Assembly: GCF_020216685.1 (NCBI RefSeq)
Contig: NZ_JAIWNS010000111.1
Coordinates: 1 to 19,279, forward strand
Direction: 5' to 3'
From: Methanospirillum hungatei
Lineage (GTDB): Archaea > Halobacteriota > Methanomicrobia > Methanomicrobiales > Methanospirillaceae
DNA: 19,279 nucleotides
Numbering within the stretch: the first letter of the stretch is position 1; each line of letters starts with the position of its first letter. The position numbers and the translations under genes are program-made. Shown here piece by piece: positions 1 to 8,161 of this stretch. Below the pieces are notes generated by a model that searched no databases, had not been told where the DNA came from, and saw only the letters and a list, made by a program, of their open reading frames with translations.

Positions 1-1926
1 TTCATCGTCAAACAAAGAGATGGGCCGAGTGTTTCTGATGCAATAAATTCAGGGAAACTCAAAGGGGGAAGTATGGTCGTACAATTCCCAGTTGGTATCC
101 GTCATGTAGATTACTTCTATATACCTATTAAGGATCCACGGGGAAATGTTCACAAAGTCATTGAGATTTTTTTGGATCGGACAAATCTTGTGGAACAATT
201 ACATGAATCAGAGACTTTAGTAAATGATAGTCCTGCCGGAATAATTACAACAGATCTAAATGGGAAAATTCTCTCATCAAACAAGGCATTTCAGGATATT
301 ATTCAGTTATCTGAGTCTGAATTGACTAAGATGAGTCTGCGAGATATTAATGTCATTGATCGGGAGGGATCGACATTAAATGAAATCATTTCTTCAAAGA
401 AATATGGAACTGGGACCATTACTGTTGATCTCGGCTCATTTACAAAAATATTGAATTATACCTACATCCCCATCCTTGATGTCAATAACAATGTCACCAA
501 AATTGTTATGATGTACATCGATATTACGACCATCAAAAAGATGGTTGTGTATCTTGAAAAATCTATCAGCAATCTGTATGAGAATATATTATCCCTATCT
601 CATGGAAATACAAGTTTTACGTCTACTGTTCTTGATGCTGACCGGGAGATTATTGGAGCACAAGAGCAGTTTGTAAAGATAAATCAAGCAGTAAATATTG
701 CACGTGATGCAATAGCCAGGCTTGTTTTCGATTCAACACAGATTGCAAATGCTGCTCTTGCAGGAAATCTCTCTTTTCGTGTGGATCAGACAGTACACGA
801 GGGAGATTATCGAAAAGTAATCGAAGGGATGAATCAGACTCAGGCATCAATAGAAATTCCGGTTATGGAAGCTATGCGGATTGCAAAAGAATTTGCCGGA
901 TATAATTTTACCGCCCGGTTTGATAAAAAACTGAATATTAAGGGAGACTGGATATCATTCAGAGAGGCACTTGATGAAATTGGAGATAAGGTTGCAGAAG
1001 CGATCTCAACAATAAACATGCAGGTGAAAAATCTCTCATTAAATGCGGATCAGGCCAATGTCAACGTAGGTGAGATAGCACAGGGAGCAGGACAGATGGC
1101 ACATAGTGCCAGTCAGGTATCTGCCAATGCAGAACAGGGCAATTCTGGTGTTCAGCAGATACTCAAGGCAATGGAAGATTTGACAATTACGGTTGCTGAA
1201 GTGTCTAAAAAGACTGAAGAAGTATCAGAATATTCCCGGAATGCCAATGACCTTGCTAAGGAAGGAACATCTCTTGCCAAGAAAGCTGAGGATGGAATGC
1301 AGGTCATTACAATGAGTGCAGAGGATATGAACCGGTTAATTGGAGAAATTCAGCAGGATATGGGTCAAATAGGAAAAATTGTCCGGCTGATTTCTGATAT
1401 TGCGAATCAGACTAACCTTCTTGCACTCAATGCAGCTATTGAAGCTGCAAGGGCTGGTGAAGCAGGAAGAGGATTTGCGGTAGTTGCTGCAGAAGTAAAA
1501 GCCTTGGCGACTGAATCAAGAACATCCGCAGAAAACATTGCTGAAATGATCTCTTCACTTCAGAAAAAATCAGAGAATGCCGGAAATTCTGCAGAGGCTG
1601 CTGCAGAAGCAATAAAAGATGGTAATGTGGCATTGAGTGACACACTGAAGGTCTTTGGGAAACTAGCCGAATCAGTTAATGGCATCTCCGTGCATATAGA
1701 GCAGGTTGCTGCGATGACTGAGGAACAGGCTTCCGGGGTGGAGGAGGTTACTGCGAGTGTGAATGAGATATCCAACCTTCTTGAAGGAAATTCCAAAGAA
1801 GCTGTGGATATTGCCGGAATCGCAGAGGAATCGGCAGCTTCAATAGATGAATTAAAGCAGGTAATTCAGCAAGTAAACTCAGGAACTGAACAGGTATCAA
1901 AAGCAGTTGCACATTTTATTGTATAA
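1..1926 (+). CDS. Methyl-accepting chemotaxis transducer, soluble, PAS + HAMP-like (5' partial)
   Basis: The reading frame is open from base 1, so the gene starts upstream of the window; the ATG at 73 is internal. Visible order: the end of one PAS-like domain (to about 190), a full PAS domain (about 208-540, starting near [12 protein letters not shown] and ending DITTIKK), a HAMP-like helical region probably of two units (about 690-1010, with [10 protein letters not shown] and [11 protein letters not shown]), then the MCP signalling coiled coil (about 1060-1900). The hairpin tip reads [19 protein letters not shown], the hallmark binding site for CheA/CheW. No membrane segment is visible, so the seen part is cytoplasmic and probably senses an internal signal through PAS. 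By family knowledge it controls CheA kinase activity and archaellum-based taxis. The receiver protein 53 bases downstream is on the same strand and likely co-transcribed. The family is certain; ligand and N-terminus are unknown. Confidence 0.95.
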   Translation, partial: FIVKQRDGPSVSDAINSGKLKGGSMVVQFPVGIRHVDYFYIPIKDPRGNVHKVIEIFLDRTNLVEQLHESETLVNDSPAGIITTDLNGKILSSNKAFQDIIQLSESELTKMSLRDINVIDREGSTLNEIISSKKYGTGTITVDLGSFTKILNYTYIPILDVNNNVTKIVMMYIDITTIKKMVVYLEKSISNLYENILSLSHGNTSFTSTVLDADREIIGAQEQFVKINQAVNIARDAIARLVFDSTQIANAALAGNLSFRVDQTVHEGDYRKVIEGMNQTQASIEIPVMEAMRIAKEFAGYNFTARFDKKLNIKGDWISFREALDEIGDKVAEAISTINMQVKNLSLNADQANVNVGEIAQGAGQMAHSASQVSANAEQGNSGVQQILKAMEDLTITVAEVSKKTEEVSEYSRNANDLAKEGTSLAKKAEDGMQVITMSAEDMNRLIGEIQQDMGQIGKIVRLISDIANQTNLLALNAAIEAARAGEAGRGFAVVAAEVKALATESRTSAENIAEMISSLQKKSENAGNSAEAAAEAIKDGNVALSDTLKVFGKLAESVNGISVHIEQVAAMTEEQASGVEEVTASVNEISNLLEGNSKEAVDIAGIAEESAASIDELKQVIQQVNSGTEQVSKAVAHFIV

Positions 1927-1979
1927 AATTTTTGATACATTCTATTCAACCAGATTACCATTATTTTCCAGGATTTATT

Positions 1980-2429
1980 ATGAAGAGTTCTATTCATTCT
2001 CCATTACCTCAATCACAAATTATTCAGTGTTCCAATTATGAAAAAAATCAGAAGTCCAAGTATCGTGTTCTTTTGGTTGATGATGATGAAGACCTGCTGT
2101 ATGTAAATCAGGTGTTTATTGAGCGATATGAAGGATTTCAGGTTGACACTGTTTCATCAGTAAAAATGGCATTAGAAAAGCTAAAGCAATATTCTCATAA
2201 TGTAATAATATCAGACTATGATATGCCTGAATTGAACGGTATTGATTTCTATAAGATAGTAAGATCTGAAGGACACATTACCCCATTTATAATTTACTCA
2301 AGTAAAAGCCGGAAAGAGATTTCTCTTTGTCATCAAATACCTGATTCACTTATATGCCTACAGAAACAAACCAATGTATCACAGGGATGTAAAGAACTCG
2401 TAACTCTTATTCGCCAAATAATTTCGTAA
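1980..2429 (+). CDS. Stand-alone response regulator receiver (REC) protein
   Basis: 149 aa from the ATG at 1980, which has AGGA about 8 bases upstream; a TTG at 1932 in the same frame has no ribosome binding site and would add 16 uncharacteristic residues. One REC domain fills residues about 28-149. Acidic pocket D34-D36 (LLVDDDED), predicted phosphoacceptor D79 in IISDYDMPELNG, a serine at the Thr/Ser switch position (IIYSSKS) and the conserved Lys in LQK are all present. There is no DNA-binding or enzymatic output domain, so it probably acts through protein contacts, as a CheY-like or phosphorelay intermediate. The segment after the switch residue is less canonical than in the receiver of the kinase at 8162 (LQKQT instead of LQKGG). 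It directly follows the chemotaxis transducer, which suggests a shared pathway; that is inference. Confidence 0.88.
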   Translation: MKSSIHSPLPQSQIIQCSNYEKNQKSKYRVLLVDDDEDLLYVNQVFIERYEGFQVDTVSSVKMALEKLKQYSHNVIISDYDMPELNGIDFYKIVRSEGHITPFIIYSSKSRKEISLCHQIPDSLICLQKQTNVSQGCKELVTLIRQIIS

Positions 2430-2569
2430 TTCTACTCACGATGCTAATTACTCATAGGAAATATCAAATTGATTTTTATTATAAAGATATTTTATGGGAG
2501 TATTAACCTGAATGGGACTAATTTTTTATCATAACTATTATCACGAATTCTGACACAATCTGTTACCCC

Positions 2570-3994
2570 ATGTCCCAAATCATCTCCAATCAACTCCACC
2601 AAAGACTTCTTCTAACGGCCGCTGCAGTCGGAATGTTTTTAGACGGGCTTGACGGCTCGATTGTAACAATAATTCTCCCACAGATTTCAGAATCATTCAA
2701 CACCGATACCGGGACAGCTTCCTGGGTCATTATCACCTATCTCCTGATGATGGCAGGATTAATCCTCATCATAGGAAAAATTGCCGAACGAGGACATATC
2801 AGGAAGATATTCCTCTTGGGTTTGTGTGTCTTCACTGCTGGATCTGCTGCGTGTGGAATTGCCCCCGACCTCGAAATTCTTCTGGCTGCCCGGATTTTAC
2901 AAGGAATCGGAGCAGCTATGCTTGCAGCAACCGCCTCATTACTCTGTGTCACCTACCTTCCAAAGGATATGTACGGGATGGCCTTTGGAGCGATTTCCAT
3001 GTCAGTATCAGTCGGGGTAGCAACCGGTCCGGCAATCGGAGGATTTATTGCCCAGTATTTCTCCTGGCATTGGGCATTTCTCATGAATGTCCCTGTCGGC
3101 ATCCTCATTCTGGCTTTTGGTATGTATATCATTCCTCCCGATATTCCCCGTGAAAAGCAACCATTTGACCTGTACGGATCAATTCTGCTCTTTGGGCTGA
3201 TGGCGTCATGCGTATATTGTCTTGAACGCATTTCTCACCTGGGGATATCTGACCTGCAGATTCTGCTCAGTGGGAGCATCAGTATTGCCTGTCTGATTGC
3301 CTTTTACATTCGTGAGCGGATGTGTCATATGCCCCTGATACATATCCGGGTGTTTTCAGTCATGAACTTTACCGCAACACTCCTTGCATTTCTCATTTAC
3401 GGGTGTGTATCTATGGGTATTTTCTATCTCCTTCCATTCTTCCTCCAGGCAGGGATGGCATATGACCCGGCAATGGCCGGACTGTTTCTCCTCATTCCAC
3501 CGCTCATAACCGCAATAATAGGCATTCCGATGGGAAGATGGTCTGATCTTATCGGCAGAAGACCATTTGCAATAGCAGCAGCAGTATTATCTATTGCAGC
3601 GAGCGGGATATTTATGATAATCATTCCGGAAACCGGGTTTATTCCACTTATCTTTGGCCTTCTCATTATGGGTCTCTTTATGGGTTGTTTTGGCGGACCG
3701 GTTGCCAGCAGGGTTGTAGAAAATGCTCCTCCTGGAGAAGAGGGTACTGGAACATCACTCATGGTCACTGCAGTATACCTTGGAAGTGTCCTTGGTACCG
3801 CTCTGTTTGCAACATTTTTTACCTTGGGAAGCGCAGAAACAGGAATTTCAGCATTCTCTGATCTTGATCCGGAGAAATTTTTACACGGATTTCACCTCTC
3901 AATGACTGCGGGTTTTATCCTTTCAGTTCTGGCACTCATACTGTCGGTCATTGTCAGAGAAAAGAAGACCCGGGAGAACTCAGTACGGATTTAA
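2570..3994 (+). CDS. MFS efflux transporter, DHA2 (EmrB/QacA) family
   Basis: 474 aa from ATG 2570, very hydrophobic throughout, consistent with the 14 transmembrane segments of the DHA2 drug:H+ antiporters. Early in TM1 it has LDGSIVTIILPQI (family motif D1). The loop after TM2 has a motif-A-like GKIAERGHIRKIF. TM5 carries the antiporter motif C (GPAIGGFIAQYFSWHWAFLMNVPVG region, about residues 150-175). A second motif-A-like loop, GRWSDLIGRRPFAI, lies in the C-terminal half. Expected role is proton-coupled export of small lipophilic molecules across the cytoplasmic membrane; the substrate cannot be told from sequence. There is no clear GGTGA site before the start. It lies 47 bases before a MATE exporter on the same strand, so the two look like an efflux pair in one transcript. 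Confidence 0.92.
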   Translation: MSQIISNQLHQRLLLTAAAVGMFLDGLDGSIVTIILPQISESFNTDTGTASWVIITYLLMMAGLILIIGKIAERGHIRKIFLLGLCVFTAGSAACGIAPDLEILLAARILQGIGAAMLAATASLLCVTYLPKDMYGMAFGAISMSVSVGVATGPAIGGFIAQYFSWHWAFLMNVPVGILILAFGMYIIPPDIPREKQPFDLYGSILLFGLMASCVYCLERISHLGISDLQILLSGSISIACLIAFYIRERMCHMPLIHIRVFSVMNFTATLLAFLIYGCVSMGIFYLLPFFLQAGMAYDPAMAGLFLLIPPLITAIIGIPMGRWSDLIGRRPFAIAAAVLSIAASGIFMIIIPETGFIPLIFGLLIMGLFMGCFGGPVASRVVENAPPGEEGTGTSLMVTAVYLGSVLGTALFATFFTLGSAETGISAFSDLDPEKFLHGFHLSMTAGFILSVLALILSVIVREKKTRENSVRI

Positions 3995-4041
3995 AATAGA
4001 CAGAATAAAGCCGAATCACATCATCATGGTGAAGTACTTAC

Positions 4042-5409
4042 ATGGATCATCAACCTGATACAACCGGAGTCACCCTTCTGAAAGGTGATCCGAAAATTGC
4101 CATTATCAAACTCTCTATTCCGATGATAGTGGCCATGCTGCTCATGTCCACCTATAACCTGGTGAATGCCATCTGGGTGGCCGGACTTGGGGCAGATGCC
4201 CTGGCAGCAGTTGGTTTCATCACTCCCCTGTTTATGATTCTCATCGGACTGGCAAATGGTCTTGGAGCCGGAGCTACATCAGTAATTTCCCGAAGGATCG
4301 GTGCAGGGGACAGAAATGGAGCTCATACAACTGCAATTCAGGCAGTTCTTCTGAGCATCGTGATATCGATTGTCATATCTCTTGTGCTAATTACATTCAG
4401 CAGACCACTGATGGTCCTGTTTGGCGCAGGAAATACTGTAGATCTCGCAGTAGAGTATGGAAATATCGTATTTGCAGGGACCATCCTGATCCTTTTCACA
4501 AATGTCGGATATGGCATTCTCAGGGGAGAAGGAGATACCAAACGGACGATGTACGTGATGGGAGCAGCATCCATTATCAACATCGTTCTTGATCCCATCT
4601 TCATCTACTATCTGAACTGGGGTATTGCCGGTGCGGCCTGGGGTATGATAGTATCGCTGGTTCTCATTGCATCTGTCCAGATATACTGGTTCTGTATCAA
4701 AAAGGATACTTATATTACCTTTTCAAAAGATATGAACCTTCATGAGACCAGGCATATCAAAGATGTTCTGGCAATCGGACTTCCGGCCAGTTGTGAATTT
4801 TTTCTGATGGCAATTCTCTCTGTTTTTATTAATATACTGCTGGTCATGGTAGCGAATACTGATGCTGTCGCGGTATATACAGCAGGATGGCGGGTTATTA
4901 TGTTTGCAATCATTCCTCTTGTCGCAATATCCACCTCTGTTGTAGCAGTTACCGGTGCAGCATTTGGAGGACGGCATTTTGAAAAGTTTCCGGTTATTCA
5001 TAACTTTTCTGTTCTCTTAGGCATTGTCATAGCTACCATCATTGCAATTCTGACCTGGCTTTTTGCAGATCAGATCTCGTTTATATTTTCATACTCAGCT
5101 GATGGAGCACATCTGGCGCCATCAATAGCAGCATTCCTTGCGACGATGTGTATATTTTATCCATTTGTATCTCCGGGAATTATGTCATCTTCTGTCTTTC
5201 AGGGAACCGGGCGGGGATTGTCATCACTTCTTCTCAATGTGCTCAGAGAGATAGTATTCATGGCATCTGCCGCATATCTGCTCGGCGTTGTTCTGGGTTA
5301 TGGTGAACACGGCATCTGGTGGGGACTTATTATCGGAGATATTCTTGGTGGAATTACCGGGTATATCTGGGTCAGATTTTACATCAGTAGAATTATCAGA
5401 TATACCTGA
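4042..5409 (+). CDS. MATE family efflux transporter
   Basis: 455 aa from ATG 4042, preceded by GGTGA at 4028-4032, a good archaeal ribosome binding site. The protein is an integral membrane protein with about 12 segments in two homologous halves. The N-terminal part has features of MATE proteins: PMIVAMLLMSTYNLVNAIWVAGLGADALAAVGF in TM1-2, then GLGAGATSVISRRIGAGDRNGA, and a second-half counterpart LPASCEFFLMAILSVFINILL. Length is normal for the family. MATE proteins export cationic compounds using a Na+ or H+ gradient; the substrate here is unknown. It is probably translated from the same mRNA as the MFS exporter upstream, and the T7 run at 5427 would end that transcript. Confidence 0.93.
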   Translation: MDHQPDTTGVTLLKGDPKIAIIKLSIPMIVAMLLMSTYNLVNAIWVAGLGADALAAVGFITPLFMILIGLANGLGAGATSVISRRIGAGDRNGAHTTAIQAVLLSIVISIVISLVLITFSRPLMVLFGAGNTVDLAVEYGNIVFAGTILILFTNVGYGILRGEGDTKRTMYVMGAASIINIVLDPIFIYYLNWGIAGAAWGMIVSLVLIASVQIYWFCIKKDTYITFSKDMNLHETRHIKDVLAIGLPASCEFFLMAILSVFINILLVMVANTDAVAVYTAGWRVIMFAIIPLVAISTSVVAVTGAAFGGRHFEKFPVIHNFSVLLGIVIATIIAILTWLFADQISFIFSYSADGAHLAPSIAAFLATMCIFYPFVSPGIMSSSVFQGTGRGLSSLLLNVLREIVFMASAAYLLGVVLGYGEHGIWWGLIIGDILGGITGYIWVRFYISRIIRYT

Positions 5410-5426
5410 ATCATTAATTTATTCCA

Positions 5427-5433
5427 TTTTTTT
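5427..5433 (+). terminator. T-run terminator after the MATE gene
   Basis: Seven T residues in an AT-rich stretch 18 bases after the MATE stop codon. Archaeal RNA polymerase terminates at short T-runs without needing a hairpin. It separates the efflux pair from modD. Confidence 0.45.
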
Positions 5434-5530
5434 CAACAGAAAAAAGTCATACCCTTAAAAGGGGTCTGAACGCTGACGATGAGAAGCGTATTCTGATCTC
5501 TTATCTTCATCCTATAGAAGGGCAGGTCTC

Positions 5531-5548
5531 TGGATCCAATTGGATACA
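5531..5548. promoter_or_regulatory. 18-bp palindrome upstream of modD, candidate operator
   Basis: The core ATCCAATTGGAT (5534-5545) is a perfect 12-bp palindrome. One mismatched pair outside it is followed by a further TG/CA match, giving 18 bp of dyad symmetry ending 33 bases before the modD ATG. Position and symmetry suit a dimeric repressor. No specific regulator is recognised, and it does not look like the E. coli ModE site as I know it. Confidence 0.4.
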
Positions 5549-5581
5549 TGTAATATAACTCCAAAGTTAAATGAAATTGGA

Positions 5582-6436
5582 ATGATTTATTTTACTGAAG
5601 CAGATATTGACCGACTGATAGAAGACGATCTGCCGGCTGGAGATATGACAACCTTCCTGTTAGATCTTACCGGAAAGAAAGGATCTATCGCATTGATCGC
5701 CCGAAATGAGATGGTTGCCTGCTGTACTGAAGAAGCAGTCCGGCTCTATAAAAAAGCAGGACTGGAGGTTGGACATTTTGTCGCATCAGGTACCAGATTA
5801 CAACCTGGAGACAGACTGATTGAAGCGAAAGGAGAGGCCTCTGCAATCCATATTATCTGGCGGACGGGAAGTGCGATGATCGAGTTTGCTTCAGGTATTG
5901 CAGGTCGGACAAATCAACTGGTAATGGCAGCAAAGAAAGAAAATCCTTCAATATCAGTGGCAGGGACCCGGAAACACCCCCCGTTTGTTAAAAAAATGGC
6001 ATTAAAAGCATTGATGGCAGGAGGAGGGGTTCCACACCGGACCGGGCTCTCTGATACCATCCTCATCTTCCGTGAACATCTGTTATTTACCGGCGGATAT
6101 GAACGCCTGCCAGAGGTTATCCGCTCAGTCAAAGAGAAGATGAAAGAGAGAAAAATCGTTATAGAAGCACATAGCCTGAAGGAGGCATTGATTGCAGCTA
6201 AATCCGGAGCGGATGCAGTTCAGATGGACAAGAGTACACAGGAAATCTTTTCTGAATGTTCAGGAAAGTGTCGTGCCATCAATCCGAATATCTGCATGAT
6301 AGCTGCCGGGGCTATTAATGATTCGAATGCAGGAATGTATGCAAAAGCAGGGGCAGATGTGCTGGTCACTTCATGGATGTATTTCGCTCCTCCGGCCGAT
6401 ATCATGGCAGAGATCCTGCCAATAGATGAATACTAA
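5582..6436 (+). CDS. modD: ModD-like nicotinate-nucleotide pyrophosphorylase homologue
   Basis: 284 aa from ATG 5582, giving the N-terminus MIYFTEADIDRLIEDDLPAGD, which matches the way ModD proteins begin. A TTG at 5540 in frame would add 14 residues but sits inside a palindrome and is less likely. The protein is a member of the QAPRTase (NadC) superfamily. It has the N-terminal DDLPAGDMTT segment, the substrate-binding GTRKHPP (residues 128-134), GGGVPHR (147-153) followed by GLSDTILIFREH, and a C-terminal barrel with VIEAHSLKEAL and AAGAIND. In the ModD branch F-x-E-H replaces the NadC K-x-N-H motif, as seen here. ModD is usually found with molybdate transport genes and its reaction is not firmly established. 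Here no modABC is visible, but the formate dehydrogenases in the window need Mo or W, which fits. A divergent true NadC is less likely. Confidence 0.82.
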   Translation: MIYFTEADIDRLIEDDLPAGDMTTFLLDLTGKKGSIALIARNEMVACCTEEAVRLYKKAGLEVGHFVASGTRLQPGDRLIEAKGEASAIHIIWRTGSAMIEFASGIAGRTNQLVMAAKKENPSISVAGTRKHPPFVKKMALKALMAGGGVPHRTGLSDTILIFREHLLFTGGYERLPEVIRSVKEKMKERKIVIEAHSLKEALIAAKSGADAVQMDKSTQEIFSECSGKCRAINPNICMIAAGAINDSNAGMYAKAGADVLVTSWMYFAPPADIMAEILPIDEY

Positions 6437-6445
6437 GCCTCACGT

Positions 6446-6481
6446 TATTTTCTATTAATTTTATCCTATTTTTTCTTTTTC
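6446..6481 (+). terminator. T-rich terminator after modD
   Basis: Several T-runs in succession begin 10 bases past the modD stop, the longest TTTTTT followed by C and TTTTT near 6469-6480. This is typical of archaeal intrinsic termination. Confidence 0.45.
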
Positions 6482-6519
6482 GTTCAAAAATTGAGATTTT
6501 TCAGAGGGACAATACCTTC

Positions 6520-6531
6520 AAATATAATATT
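6520..6531 (+). promoter_or_regulatory. TATA-like element of the broken secreted-protein gene
   Basis: AAATATAATATT lies about 32-43 bases before the ATG at 6563. An archaeal start about 25 bases downstream of it would give a nearly leaderless mRNA, which agrees with the absence of a GGTGA site. Confidence 0.3.
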
Positions 6532-6562
6532 TTTAATTTTAATACCTGGAATATCCTTTGGT

Positions 6563-8030
6563 ATGTCAAGGATTGCTTATTGGGCTATTTATTGCCGTTT
6601 TATCCCTTATTTTTACCGGTGCATCACCCAAACAGAGAACCTTTCAGACATACGGGATCTGATCCCGGCAGGCATGGAGATAGACAAAGAGATACTCTAT
6701 GAGCTCTTTGAGCCAGAACCCATACCATCTGAAGCGGATGCACGATTCCTTACCATCTTATCTGATGAAGGATTTGAAGTCCAGCAGGGAGCAGTAAAAA
6801 AAATTAGATCTCATTAAACTAGCCGAACTCGGCGTTCTCCCCGATGCGGAGGGAAATAATGCAGATAATCCCTACTATGCATTCGCCCTTCCCCGATCAC
6901 CAGGTCGGGCGGTTGCCAATGACCATGAGTTCCTAAATGGGATGAGTGGCAATGTCAGACTCAGACCAGATGAGGCTTTATTGATGATCGGAAAGACCCC
7001 GTCTGGGGTAAAAATTTACAATTACCCAACATTCATGGTCTTTCGGACGATTGGATCAGAGCGGGCAATGATATTTGCTGGGTTTGGTGATTTAGTAAAT
7101 ATCGGGGCCATACAGGTAGAAACAGGAACAGACGGATTTGATCAGCCTATCATGATCATCTATTCGGCAGATAAGACGATTGCAGAACGGGTCCAATCTT
7201 ATGCAATAGCAGCAGGATACCCTGCGAGCATGATTCATATCAAGCAGATACCGTCTCCGATGGTGAATATGGGACTTGAGGAGGATGATGAGTCTTTCGG
7301 ATTTGGTATCAGGGTCGGGGTATTTGATACACCGAAGGTGCAAGATCAGTATATGAGCGATGTGTACACTATGTATCGTGTTTACCGGCTGACACCGAAC
7401 CAGTCTCAACCATTAAACCCCTACCCGGTATCAGATCTCCGGATACGGGGGACAGGAAAGACAGAATTTGACCTGATGCCTCCGGTGAACCACTTACGTG
7501 ATGCCATCATAGCGGCATATCCGGGATACACATACCAGGAGATGAAGACCGGGATATCATTCCCTGAAAGTAGTCAGGTGATGCAGAATAATGAGCAGGC
7601 ATATGGAGAGAACAGGGATCCCACATATCTGGGGAGTGAAAAGTTTACCCTGAAGGAAGGACAGTTTGCAGTGAGATACGGTGTCAATCACGCCGCATTC
7701 GGGAAGGCAGTATACAGTAATATCGTCGCATATGGTGCTGAAAAGATAAACGGTGTGGTCACTGCAGATAATACCCAGTTTGAAGGGAGAGCATCCCGAT
7801 ATATTCCTGATGATCCCAATGCCCCGATGCTGTATGCGTACACGATCACCAGAACAGAATCAGATGAGCTATATACGATGAACGTTCCAACAGGTCCATA
7901 TCTCGAGGGAATACCGCTGGATGAGGAGATGTGGATCAGGTGGAGAGCATATTTAGAACCGGAGACCAATGTCGGACCGGCATATCCGGAACTTATATAT
8001 GATAAGGTCATCGTATTCACCCCCCTATAA
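6563..8030 (+). pseudogene. Unknown secreted-type protein, frameshifted (pseudogene or indel errors)
   Basis: One gene is now in two pieces. The 5' piece runs from ATG 6563 to the stop after RSH at 6817. The 3' piece is in another frame, open from 6798, with its first ATG at 6942. Removing one A from the A8 run at 6796-6803 joins them without a break (GFEVQQGAVKK-LDLIKLAELGVLPDAEG), giving about 489 aa. The N-terminus is also odd: in frame +1 from 6572 to about 6628 the DNA encodes GLLIGLFIAVLSLIFTGAS, a textbook signal peptide or anchor, while the frame that continues reads MSRIAYWAIYCRF. An insertion near 6570 and a loss near 6625 would explain this. The body has no motif I know. It is acidic and Tyr-rich with no later membrane segment, so the ancestor was probably exported. 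Function unknown. Confidence 0.7.
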
Positions 8031-8097
8031 CTTCTTTTCTTCCATCTTCAGACAAAAAATTCAAAAAAAAAGAAAAATTTCGATTGAGAATACAGAA

Positions 8098-8107
8098 CTT
8101 TTAAATA
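8098..8107 (+). promoter_or_regulatory. TATA box of the hybrid sensor kinase
   Basis: CTTTTAAATA fits the archaeal TATA consensus. A start about 25 bases downstream would leave a leader of roughly 30 bases before the ATG at 8162. The flanking DNA (8031-8161) is very AT-rich and holds no gene. Confidence 0.5.
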
Positions 8108-8161
8108 AAAACGTTACCAATAGTGTCCTGTAAGTATATTTGTCATTATTTGGTCTGAAAA

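Noticed and set aside
2570..5409. The MFS and MATE genes as part of a new defence or formate system
   Set aside because: Both are ordinary exporters by motif and length, and nothing links them to the fdh region beyond distance.
5540..5581. TTG start for modD adding 14 residues
   Set aside because: It lies within a palindrome, lacks a binding site, and ModD proteins begin at the residue corresponding to ATG 5582.
6491..6562. TTG start 24 codons upstream of ATG 6563
   Set aside because: The region is an AT-rich promoter with a TATA-like element; its translation does not resemble a natural N-terminus.
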